Assembly: GCA_016189845.1 (NCBI GenBank)
Contig: JACPRT010000113.1
Span: 1 to 11,558 of the forward strand
Source of the DNA: Chloroflexota bacterium
Lineage (GTDB): Bacteria > Chloroflexota > Dehalococcoidia > Lucifugimonadales > Lucifugimonadaceae
Direction: 5' to 3'
Length of the DNA: 11,558 nt
The notes below the pieces were generated by a model that was given only the letters and a program-made list of their open reading frames with translations, was not told where the DNA came from and did no database searches. Below, in pieces: positions 5,677 to 11,558 of this stretch. Every line of letters begins with the position of its first letter. Position 1 is the stretch's first letter. A program made the position numbers and the translations under genes.

Positions 5677-7863
5677 TCACGCTTCCGCGGTCGCTACCGC
5701 CTCTTCCTCGGCCTTGCCGTCCCCGGCGACCGCCGCCCCGGGACGCGGGCCCGTGTACTTGCATATGACGCACTGCACAGAGTCGCGCCCGCGCTCGACG
5801 AGCAGCTTGCCGCACTCGGGGCAAGGCTCTTTGATGGGCTTGCGGGTGGTCGTGAACGTGCAGTTGGGGTAGTTCGAGCACCCGTAGAACGGACGCGCCG
5901 GCTTCCCCTGGCGCCTGCGGCCCTGCTGCTGAAGGATTTCTCCACCATCGACCGGGCACGTTGCGCCGGTCGTGATGCGAAGCGGCCGCGAGTTCCTGCA
6001 CGCCGGGAAGCCGCTGCATGACAGGAACTTCCCGAAGCGCCCGGTCTTGATGACCATCGGACGCTCGCACTTCTCGCAGATCTCCTCGCTCTTCTCGTCC
6101 AGCTCCGCAGACGGCACGCGCGGGCCGGACAGCGCCTTCTGGAGGTCGTCCTTGAACGGCTCGTGAAACTGCTTTAGCGTCGGTATCCACTCGACCTCAC
6201 CGCGGGCAATCGAGTCGAGGTTCTCCTCCATCGTCGAGGTGAACCCCGTGTCCATGATTTCCGGGAACCGCTCCTTCAGGTAGTCGCAGACCACGATGCC
6301 GAGCTTGGTCGGCTTGAATCGCCCGCTCAGCCTCGCCACGTAGTCCCGTTGCTCGATTGTCTGCACGATCGTCGCGAACGTGCTAGGGCGGCCGATCCCG
6401 TTTTCCTCCAGTGTTCGGATGAGCATCGCCTCCGAGTACCGGGGCGGGGGCTGTGTGAACTTCTGCTCGCCGACGGCGTCTTCGGCCTTCATCAGGCGCA
6501 CGAGCTCGCCCTCCCGGAGCGGGACCAGCTCGCGAGAGTCCTCGTCGCTCTCGTCCTCGTCTTCACGGGACTCCAGGTATACGATCCGGAATCCGGCGAA
6601 CTTCAGCACAGACCCGATTGCACGAAGCGTGTACGCGGCCTGCGACGGCCCACCGGCGGCCTCCACGTCGACCGTCGTCGCATCGGCGACGGAGTCTTTC
6701 ATCTGGCACGCGACCGCGCGCTTCCACACGAGCTCGTAGACCCTGAGCTGGTCCTGCGACAGGAACGGCGCCACGCTTTCGGGCGTGCGCTGGACCGAGG
6801 TCGGCCGGATGGCCTCATGGGCCTCCTGCGCCACCTTGCTCTTCGTCTTGTAGACCCGGTGCCGGTCGAAGTATTCCGGGCCGAACTTGCCCTTGATGAA
6901 CTCGCCGATCTCAGTTACGGCCTGCGGCGAGAGGTTCGTCGAGTCTGTCCTCATGTAGGTGATCAGTCCGACCGGCTCGCCCCCGCCCAGCTGGACGCCC
7001 TCGTAGAGGTCCTGGGCGATTCTCATCGTGCGCTGTGCGCTGTACCGCAGCCTGCGGGCGGCCTCCTGCTGCAGAGTGCTCGTGATGAACGGGGCCGCGG
7101 GCCTGGTCTTGACTTCCTTCGTGACGACCGATGACACCCGGTACCGGGACGCCCGCAGGTCGGCCAGGATCCGGTCCGCCTCTTCACGGTTCGCCACCCG
7201 TGCCTTGCCGGACTTGCCTGCGATCGCCGAGAGGACGGCGCGGAATGTCTGGTTGCCGACGGCTTCCTTGGCCAGGGTGACGGTGATCACCCAGTACTCT
7301 TCCGGCTTGAACGCCTCGATCTCGCGTTCGCGGTCGACAATCAGCCGCAGAGCTACCGATTGCACCCGGCCTGCGGACAGGCCGCGCCGGACCTTCTTCC
7401 ACAGGACCGGGCTCAACTCGTAACCGACGATACGGTCGAGAATGCGCCGGGCCTGTTGAGCGTTGACGAGGCGCATGTCGATCTCGCGCGGGTGCTGAAA
7501 CGCCTCGCGGATCGCGTTCTCGGTGATCTCGTGGAACACCACGCGGCGAAGCGGGGCACCCTTCAGTCCGGCGGCCTGCACGAGGTGCCAGGAAATCGCC
7601 TCCCCCTCCCGGTCGGGGTCGGTCGCCAGGTAAATGCTGTCGGCGCCCTTCGCGGCACGCTTGATCTCCCGCATGACGTTCTCGCGCCCGGAGACCTCAA
7701 CGTAAGTTGGCTTGAAATTGGCGTCGATATCGACTCCCAGGTCGCGCTCGGGCAGGTCGCGGACGTGGCCCATCGAGGCCTTCACCTCGTAGCGGTCTCC
7801 GAGATACCGGCCCACTGTTCGCGCCTTCGCAGGCGATTCGACGATTACCAGGTCTTTTGGCAT
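5677..7863 (-). CDS. topA: DNA topoisomerase I (type IA)
   Basis: TopA relaxes negative supercoils by passing DNA through a transient single-strand break. The 728-residue protein begins with a Toprim domain: E9 in VESPAKA, and the acidic triad D82, D84, E86 in ATDPDREGEA. SAGRVQSVALRLIVDRE (163-179) lies in the type IA core. The catalytic Tyr is Y303 with R305 nearby (GLITYMRTDSTNLS). SEAMLIRTLEENGIGRPSTF (477-496) is the conserved gate segment. An acidic linker (432-445) is present. Three C-terminal zinc-ribbon repeats follow: C596/C599/C616/C622, C636/(D639)/C662/C668, and C681/C684/C698/C701. The second has Asp where the second Cys normally sits. A Glu/Ala-rich tail ends the protein. The ATG is preceded by a purine-rich GGAAGGAAAC stretch. 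A small inverted repeat (TCCGG/CCGGA) fills most of the 22-nt gap after dprA. Confidence 0.98.
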   Translation of the reverse strand: MPKDLVIVESPAKARTVGRYLGDRYEVKASMGHVRDLPERDLGVDIDANFKPTYVEVSGRENVMREIKRAAKGADSIYLATDPDREGEAISWHLVQAAGLKGAPLRRVVFHEITENAIREAFQHPREIDMRLVNAQQARRILDRIVGYELSPVLWKKVRRGLSAGRVQSVALRLIVDREREIEAFKPEEYWVITVTLAKEAVGNQTFRAVLSAIAGKSGKARVANREEADRILADLRASRYRVSSVVTKEVKTRPAAPFITSTLQQEAARRLRYSAQRTMRIAQDLYEGVQLGGGEPVGLITYMRTDSTNLSPQAVTEIGEFIKGKFGPEYFDRHRVYKTKSKVAQEAHEAIRPTSVQRTPESVAPFLSQDQLRVYELVWKRAVACQMKDSVADATTVDVEAAGGPSQAAYTLRAIGSVLKFAGFRIVYLESREDEDESDEDSRELVPLREGELVRLMKAEDAVGEQKFTQPPPRYSEAMLIRTLEENGIGRPSTFATIVQTIEQRDYVARLSGRFKPTKLGIVVCDYLKERFPEIMDTGFTSTMEENLDSIARGEVEWIPTLKQFHEPFKDDLQKALSGPRVPSAELDEKSEEICEKCERPMVIKTGRFGKFLSCSGFPACRNSRPLRITTGATCPVDGGEILQQQGRRRQGKPARPFYGCSNYPNCTFTTTRKPIKEPCPECGKLLVERGRDSVQCVICKYTGPRPGAAVAGDGKAEEEAVATAEA

Positions 7864-7885
7864 GTTTCCTTCCGGAGTCGCCGGA

Positions 7886-8986
7886 TCAGCCTTTGGCCAG
7901 TCCCGGCGATCTCGAATAATGTAGCGGCCCGGCCTGCCGCACGAGACCGCGAAGTTCCATCAACGCAAGCGCCGCGCTAACCGTAGCACTCGGCAGCCCC
8001 GACGATCGAATGACATCATCGATGTGGACGGGCTCGTCGGTCACGCCCTGCAGGACCTGCCTCTCGATCTCATCGTGAGGCGATGCCATTCCGGTCAGGT
8101 CCAGCTGACGGCCGCTTCGGGCCAGCTTCAGGTCTTCCAGAATGTCCGAGCTCCGGGCCACAAGTCTGGCGCCCTGCTGGATCAGGGAGTTCGTGCCCGC
8201 GCTCTTCTCTGACAAGATACTGCCCGGGACAGAGAACACGTCTCGCCCCTGTTCGAGGGCGAAGCCGGCCGTGATCATCGCGCCGCTCTTGAACCCTGCC
8301 TCGATCACGAGCGTACCCCTGGTCAGGCCACTGAGGATCCGGTTCCGGCGCGGGAAGTTCGCTGGCTCGATTCCGTGGCCCAGCGGAAACTCGCTCATCA
8401 GAGCGCCGCGTTCGGCGATCTGGTCGGCCAGCCTGCGATGCTCCTGTGGATAGATCAGGTCGAGCCCCGCGCCCATGACCGCAACGGTCGTCGCTCCCCC
8501 GTCGAGCGCGGCACGGTGCGCGATCCCGTCGATCCCGCGGGCGAGTCCGCTCACGACGATGAGTCCGGCCGCCGCCAGCTCCGTGGTCAACCGGAGGGCG
8601 GTCTCCCGCCCGTAGGGAGTGGGCGTGCGTGTGCCTACGACCGTGATGCCGCGCTCGTCCAGGACGCCGGGCGTGCCACGGACGTACAGGACCGGCGGAG
8701 GGTCATAGATCTCCTTGAGGAGGCGGGGATATCCAGGCGAGATTCTCGCGAATGCTTGCAGACCTGCCCGCTCCATCAGCTCGACCTCGTGATCGGGGTC
8801 GATCGCCCGCCGATCGATGAGGATCCTTTCTATGATTTCCCGTTCGAGCCCCGCGGTCGCAAGTTCGGCCGGACCTGCCGTCCATGCCTGCTCGAGATCG
8901 CCGAAATGCTCTTCCAGGCGCTCGAACCGCTTCGGTCCGAGCCCCGGGATGCGATTGAGGGCGAGCCAGTATTTGAGCGCGGACAC
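7886..8986 (-). CDS. dprA: DNA-processing protein DprA (Smf)
   Basis: DprA binds incoming single-stranded DNA and loads RecA during natural transformation; it is also widely conserved in non-competent bacteria. The 366-residue protein has an N-terminal helix-hairpin-helix region (about 8-30; IPGLGPKRFERLEEHFG), then a Rossmann-like DprA core (about 80-290) with VVGTRTPTPYG, VVSGLARGIDGIAH (144-157), GAGLDLIYP (172-180), FPRRNRILSGL (211-221), SGAMITAGFA and VPGS...GTNSLI. The C-terminus (about 303-360) looks like the winged-helix DML1-type domain (HIDDVIRSSGLPSATVSAAL). The GTG start has a strong GGAGG 5 nt upstream. It is the first protein gene after the tRNA genes and the likely head of the operon. 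No other competence genes are visible, so a role in transformation is not shown. Confidence 0.97.
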   Translation of the reverse strand: MSALKYWLALNRIPGLGPKRFERLEEHFGDLEQAWTAGPAELATAGLEREIIERILIDRRAIDPDHEVELMERAGLQAFARISPGYPRLLKEIYDPPPVLYVRGTPGVLDERGITVVGTRTPTPYGRETALRLTTELAAAGLIVVSGLARGIDGIAHRAALDGGATTVAVMGAGLDLIYPQEHRRLADQIAERGALMSEFPLGHGIEPANFPRRNRILSGLTRGTLVIEAGFKSGAMITAGFALEQGRDVFSVPGSILSEKSAGTNSLIQQGARLVARSSDILEDLKLARSGRQLDLTGMASPHDEIERQVLQGVTDEPVHIDDVIRSSGLPSATVSAALALMELRGLVRQAGPLHYSRSPGLAKG

Positions 8987-8991
8987 AGTGT

Positions 8992-8996
8992 CCTCC
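8992..8996 (-). promoter_or_regulatory. dprA ribosome binding site
   Basis: On the minus strand a perfect GGAGG is followed by the 5-nt spacer ACACT and then GTG at 8986. It is the strongest Shine-Dalgarno among the minus-strand genes and fixes the GTG start of dprA. This suggests independent translation initiation at the head of the gene cluster. Confidence 0.8.
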
Positions 8997-9019
8997 GCGG
9001 CTGCCGGAAAACGGGTACG

Positions 9020-9044
9020 AAAAACACGACCTGCGCTGCAGGTC
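9020..9044 (-). terminator. Probable intrinsic terminator after the tRNA genes
   Basis: Read on the minus strand, a perfect 7-bp stem GACCTGC / GCAGGTC with an AGC loop (9044-9028) is followed by GTG and then five T (9024-9020). It lies 12 nt beyond the 3' end of tRNA-Ser(GGA) and upstream of dprA. Hairpin plus T-run fits an intrinsic terminator that would end the tRNA transcript. The T-run is short and offset by 3 nt, so it may leak into dprA. Confidence 0.5.
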
Positions 9045-9056
9045 CCGAGTCAGGAG

Positions 9057-9145
9057 CGGAGAGGGCGGGATTCGAACCCGCGGTCCAGGTTACCCTGGAC
9101 ACACGCTCTCCAGGCGTGCCCATTCGACCGCTCTGGCACCTCTCC
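9057..9145 (-). tRNA. tRNA-Ser(GGA)
   Basis: The 89-nt cloverleaf has acceptor strands GGAGAGG and CCTCTCC with discriminator G. The anticodon stem CACGC/GCGTG encloses loop CTGGAGA (anticodon GGA, reading UCC and UCU). A long variable arm GTCCAGG-GTAA-CCTGGAC is typical of class II serine tRNAs. The T arm contains GGTTCGAATCC. The nucleotides after the discriminator read CTC, so CCA is not encoded and must be added by nucleotidyltransferase. It lies 58 nt after the 3' end of tRNA-Ser(CGA) on the same strand. Confidence 0.95.
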
Positions 9146-9203
9146 AACAGGCCAGTCGCAACGCGTGACTGAAAGGTCAGAACAGGAAGGAGAACGTGCT
9201 GGC

Positions 9204-9291
9204 TGGCGGAGAGGGCGGGATTCGAACCCGCGATACGTTTCCGTATACCGCTTTTCGAGAGCGGCGCCTTCAGCCACTCGGCCACCTCTCC
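9204..9291 (-). tRNA. tRNA-Ser(CGA)
   Basis: The 88-nt gene includes an encoded 3' CCA (9206-9204). Acceptor strands GGAGAGG and CCTCTCC and discriminator G are identical to the neighbouring tRNA-Ser(GGA). The anticodon stem CCGCT/AGCGG encloses loop CTCGAAA (anticodon CGA, reading UCG). The variable arm ATACG-GAAA-CGTAT confirms class II serine structure. The T arm is GCGGG-TTCGAAT-CCCGC. UCG is a favoured codon in GC-rich genomes. Confidence 0.95.
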
Positions 9292-9383
9292 GTGCCGAAG
9301 TATAGCAAGGCCGACGTATTTCTCCAGCCGCGGGTGGCAGGAATAGTTGACACGTCTCGTTGCCGGCTTGATCGTGTATAGCC
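9292..9383. other. Divergent intergenic region between tRNA-Ser(CGA) and glmU
   Basis: This 92-nt spacer must hold promoters for both directions. On the plus strand a perfect TTGACA lies at 9347-9352, but no good -10 occurs 16-18 nt later; TGTATA at 9375-9380 is 22 nt away and almost touches the glmU ATG. No Shine-Dalgarno precedes that ATG. No further gene or strong inverted repeat is visible here. Confidence 0.5.
9299..9326 (-). promoter_or_regulatory. Possible promoter of the tRNA-Ser genes
   Basis: On the minus strand TATACT (9304-9299) is a near-consensus -10 element. TGGAGA (9326-9321), 16 nt upstream, matches the -35 consensus at four of six positions. Initiation six to eight nt after the -10 would fall at the mature 5' end of tRNA-Ser(CGA), which is plausible for a tRNA gene. 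Confidence 0.4.
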
Positions 9384-10823
9384 ATGGCGACTAGCACGCG
9401 GGCGGTTGGTTCCTGGTGCGGCGTCGTCCTTGCCGCCGGCATGGGCGTCCGCATGAAGTCGACGCGTCCCAAGGTGCTCCATCCCGTTTGCGGACTCCCC
9501 ATGCTCGCGCACGCGACGCGCGCCCTTCGGAACGCCGGTATTTCGAGAATCGTGGTCGTCGTGCCCGCGGGCAGTGAACGCTCTCTTGAGTTCCGCTCCG
9601 CAGCAGGTGCGGGCGCGAAGCTGGTCGCGCAGGAGTCGCCACGCGGGACCGCGGACGCACTCCTGGCGGCCCGGCCGGCGTGCGGTGCGGCGCGGAAAAT
9701 CCTGCTCACATACGCAGACGTGCCGCTGGTCCGTCCCGAGACCATGCGGCAAATGGTCGATGCACATGTGAAGTCCGGGTCCGCCATCACCATGCTCACC
9801 GCCAGGGTCGACGACCCCCAGGGACTCGGCCGGGTCATCAGGGGACAAGACGGCTCGGTCACCGCGGTGGTCGAGGAGAAGGACGCCAACCCGGCCACGC
9901 TGGCGGTCAATGAAATCAACTCCGGCTGCTATGCGTTCGACGCCCGGTGGATATGGGCGACGCTGCCACGCATCCAGCGTTCCCGGAGCGGGGAGTTCTA
10001 CCTCACCGACGCCGTGGCGTACACGATCGACGCCGGTAGGCCCGTGGCCGCGATGGCAGCGGCCGACGCCCGGGAGGTTGCCGGGGTCAACGATCGGCTT
10101 CAGCTCGCCCAGGCGGAGGCCGTCATGCGCCGGCGGATACTCGAACGCCTGATGGCCTCCGGGGTTTCGGTCGTGGACCCATCGACCACCTACGTGGACA
10201 TCCAGGTCGAGATAGGGCAGGACACCGTGATCGCGCCCAACACGCACCTGCGGGGGTCGACTCGCATCGGCCAGGCGTGCGAGATCGGCCCGAACGCGAT
10301 CCTGACTGACGTCGCCGTCGGCGACGGCTCGCGCGTCATTGCAAGCTTCGCCGAATCGGCCAGCATCGGCGCTCGCGTAAATGTCGGCCCCTTCAGCCGG
10401 ATCCGCCCCGGCACGGTCATCGACGACGACGTCTACATCGGCAATTTCGCCGAAATAAAGAACAGCCACGTCGGGTCGGGCACCCACATAGGCCATTTCA
10501 GCTACACGGGCGATGCAACCCTGGGGCGGCGCGTCAACATCGGCGCAGGCGCCGTAACGTGCAATTTTGACGGCAAGGCAAAGCACGCCACCATAATTGG
10601 AGACGACGCTTCGATCGGATCGGACACCATGCTCGTGGCCCCGATCAGGGTCGGCGCCAGAGCGAAGACCGGCGCCGGCGCGGTCGCGACGAAAGACATA
10701 CCGCCCGGCGTGACAGTCGTCGGCGTGCCCGCGAAGCCGCTTGTTCCAGCTGCGGACCACGACGGGCAGGGTCCGGACGCACGCAGGGACGTACGCAGAA
10801 AGGTTCGCAAAACGGCACGATGA
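9384..10823 (+). CDS. glmU: Bifunctional UDP-GlcNAc pyrophosphorylase / glucosamine-1-P N-acetyltransferase
   Basis: GlmU acetylates glucosamine-1-phosphate and couples the product to UTP, giving UDP-GlcNAc for peptidoglycan and other glycans. In the 479-residue protein the uridyltransferase half (about 11-235) shows LAAGMGVRMKSTRPKVLH (R23, K30), RGTADALLAA, YADVPL (D112), VVEEKDANP (E164) and NEINSG (N179), and ends in GVNDR. The left-handed beta-helix half (about 262-450) carries the acetyltransferase residues R341 (IRPG), K359 (EIKN), catalytic H371 and Y374 (GHFSYTGDA), N385 (VNIGAGA) and N394. All are offset by eight from E. coli R333, K351, H363, Y366, N377 and N386. E. coli Tyr387 is Phe395 here. 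A basic tail follows residue 455. The ATG is the only start after an in-frame TGA at 9369-9371, and no Shine-Dalgarno precedes it. Confidence 0.96.
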   Translation: MATSTRAVGSWCGVVLAAGMGVRMKSTRPKVLHPVCGLPMLAHATRALRNAGISRIVVVVPAGSERSLEFRSAAGAGAKLVAQESPRGTADALLAARPACGAARKILLTYADVPLVRPETMRQMVDAHVKSGSAITMLTARVDDPQGLGRVIRGQDGSVTAVVEEKDANPATLAVNEINSGCYAFDARWIWATLPRIQRSRSGEFYLTDAVAYTIDAGRPVAAMAAADAREVAGVNDRLQLAQAEAVMRRRILERLMASGVSVVDPSTTYVDIQVEIGQDTVIAPNTHLRGSTRIGQACEIGPNAILTDVAVGDGSRVIASFAESASIGARVNVGPFSRIRPGTVIDDDVYIGNFAEIKNSHVGSGTHIGHFSYTGDATLGRRVNIGAGAVTCNFDGKAKHATIIGDDASIGSDTMLVAPIRVGARAKTGAGAVATKDIPPGVTVVGVPAKPLVPAADHDGQGPDARRDVRRKVRKTAR

Positions 10824-10887
10824 AGTCCGCGGAAGATCCCAGTCATAGACGTGGCCTGATGCCCGGCCTCCGGAACGGAGACGCCCC

Positions 10888-11558
10888 ATGACCGGTGTCG
10901 AGTGGGCGATCTGGGCCACGGTGGCGGTGCTCGGGGCCGTCTACCTGCTCGGCGCGGCGGTAGCCGCGGTATTTGCTGCAGACACGCGGGCCGGCGTGTC
11001 TTCCAGCGCGCTACCGGAGGCCGCCGACAGCCGCGTCGGCGATCTCCCTGCTCCTGCCGAAGCCGTGGCAGCCGGCCGCGGCCTTGCGCTGTTTGCCGGC
11101 GTCTGCGCGGCGTTCACGCTGGCCCTTGCATTGTCCACGTATACCGCCGCGCGACCCTGGCAGTTCGCCACCGCTGGCGCCGCGATGCTCGCGTTGCTGG
11201 TCGTATCGCACCTGGTGCTCGGAGCGACGCCGGTCCGGACGAACAACCTGCTCCGGCGCATGCTCGCGCCAGTGGCCAGACTCCTCGCCAGTTCGGTACG
11301 AATCTCGCCGATCAATCGCGTGATGAATCATGGTCTGCGACCAGCGGTCACCGCCGAATCTCCTGCCGGAGACGTGACCGCAGCTCTCGCGCAAAACCTC
11401 GAACGGCTCGAGCGGACCAGCCTCGAGGGCGACAACGGCGAGCTGCGCATGATCAAAGCGGTGCTGAGCATGGACACCGCCCGGGTGAGAGAGATCATGC
11501 GGCCGAGAGTCGACATGGTGACTGCGCGTGCCGACGCACGCCCCGAGCAGCTAACGAG
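10888..11558 (+). CDS. CNNM/CorC-type (TlyC-like) membrane protein, 5' part
   Basis: The frame runs open from ATG 10888 to the right edge (223 complete codons). The Shine-Dalgarno GGAG (10877-10880) is 7 nt upstream. Three hydrophobic segments are visible (about residues 6-31, 66-86 and 94-111), then a charged region. The stretch ELRMIKAVLSMDTARVREIM (about 185-204), followed by RPRVDMV, is the hallmark lead-in to the CBS-domain pair of the CorC/HlyC/TlyC family, in which members have been linked to Mg or Co efflux and resistance. The N-terminus is atypical: I cannot find the usual DUF21 signatures (Ser-Ala-Ser-Glu-Thr-Ala-like motif, Gly-Asn motif), and an Ala/Pro-rich linker (about 32-65) separates the first two segments. 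The CBS domains and C-terminal CorC domain should lie beyond the window. It lies 64 nt after glmU on the same strand and may share its transcript. Confidence 0.8.
   Translation, partial: MTGVEWAIWATVAVLGAVYLLGAAVAAVFAADTRAGVSSSALPEAADSRVGDLPAPAEAVAAGRGLALFAGVCAAFTLALALSTYTAARPWQFATAGAAMLALLVVSHLVLGATPVRTNNLLRRMLAPVARLLASSVRISPINRVMNHGLRPAVTAESPAGDVTAALAQNLERLERTSLEGDNGELRMIKAVLSMDTARVREIMRPRVDMVTARADARPEQLT

Noticed and set aside
6349..7134. A 261-codon plus-strand open frame opposite topA.
   Set aside because: It is opposite the conserved TopA core, including the catalytic Tyr region; its Arg/Leu/Asp-rich composition is typical of an antisense shadow.
9057..9291. The repeated tRNA 3' ends (identical T-arm and acceptor sequence) as attachment-site repeats of an integrated element, with the Xer-type protein as integrase.
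   Set aside because: The repeats are explained by two full, intact serine tRNAs 58 nt apart with no cargo between them, and the recombinase sits in a conserved housekeeping context.
9270..10919. A long open frame on the minus strand, opposite glmU (about 549 codons).
   Set aside because: It is antisense to a GlmU with intact catalytic motifs, runs into the tRNA-Ser(CGA) gene, and encodes Arg/Gly/Asp-rich sequence with no recognisable domain, as expected of a GC-rich shadow frame.
1..11558. CRISPR array, insertion sequence, toxin-antitoxin or defence module.
   Set aside because: No regularly spaced repeats, transposase, terminal inverted repeats or characteristic small gene pairs are visible; nearly all of the window is accounted for by housekeeping genes and two tRNAs.

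Overview
This window is a GC-rich bacterial chromosome segment made almost entirely of tightly packed housekeeping genes. No plasmid, phage, insertion-sequence or CRISPR signature is visible. The gene families, frequent GTG starts, lack of obvious horizontal-transfer signals and a PurN-like protein of a type I remember from Dehalococcoidia-like genomes suggest an uncultured member of the Chloroflexota. That placement is an inference from memory and gene content, not a demonstrated assignment.

Minus strand, right to left (about 9291 to 1): two serine tRNA genes, tRNA-Ser(CGA) then tRNA-Ser(GGA), are followed by a probable intrinsic terminator. A long co-directional cluster then runs dprA, topA, a Xer tyrosine recombinase, aroQ, an M24 aminopeptidase, efp, xseA, xseB, a PurN-like formyltransferase, and the first 39 codons of an unrecognised gene that leaves the window at its left edge. 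Spacing within the cluster runs from 4-nt overlaps to a maximum of 51 nt, so it could be transcribed as one operon. Its products handle DNA uptake and recombination (DprA, Xer, ExoVII), DNA topology (TopA), polyproline translation and peptide turnover (EF-P, M24 peptidase), the shikimate pathway (AroQ) and possibly one-carbon or purine metabolism. The order resembles two separate Bacillus subtilis neighbourhoods (dprA-topA-xer, and aroQ-peptidase-efp...xseA-xseB) placed end to end.

Plus strand (about 9384 to the right edge): glmU, the bifunctional UDP-GlcNAc biosynthesis enzyme, diverges from the tRNA genes across a 92-nt intergenic region. It is followed by the 5' part of a membrane protein of the CNNM/CorC (TlyC-like) type, which runs off the right end.

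I did not find a new defence, mobile or biosynthetic system. The points most worth checking are family-level deviations: an AroQ with Gln at the usual active-site His position, an EF-P whose modification loop lacks its usual glycines, a divergent PurN-like enzyme, a CNNM-like protein with an unusual N-terminal membrane region, and two adjacent tRNA-Ser genes of which only one encodes CCA.
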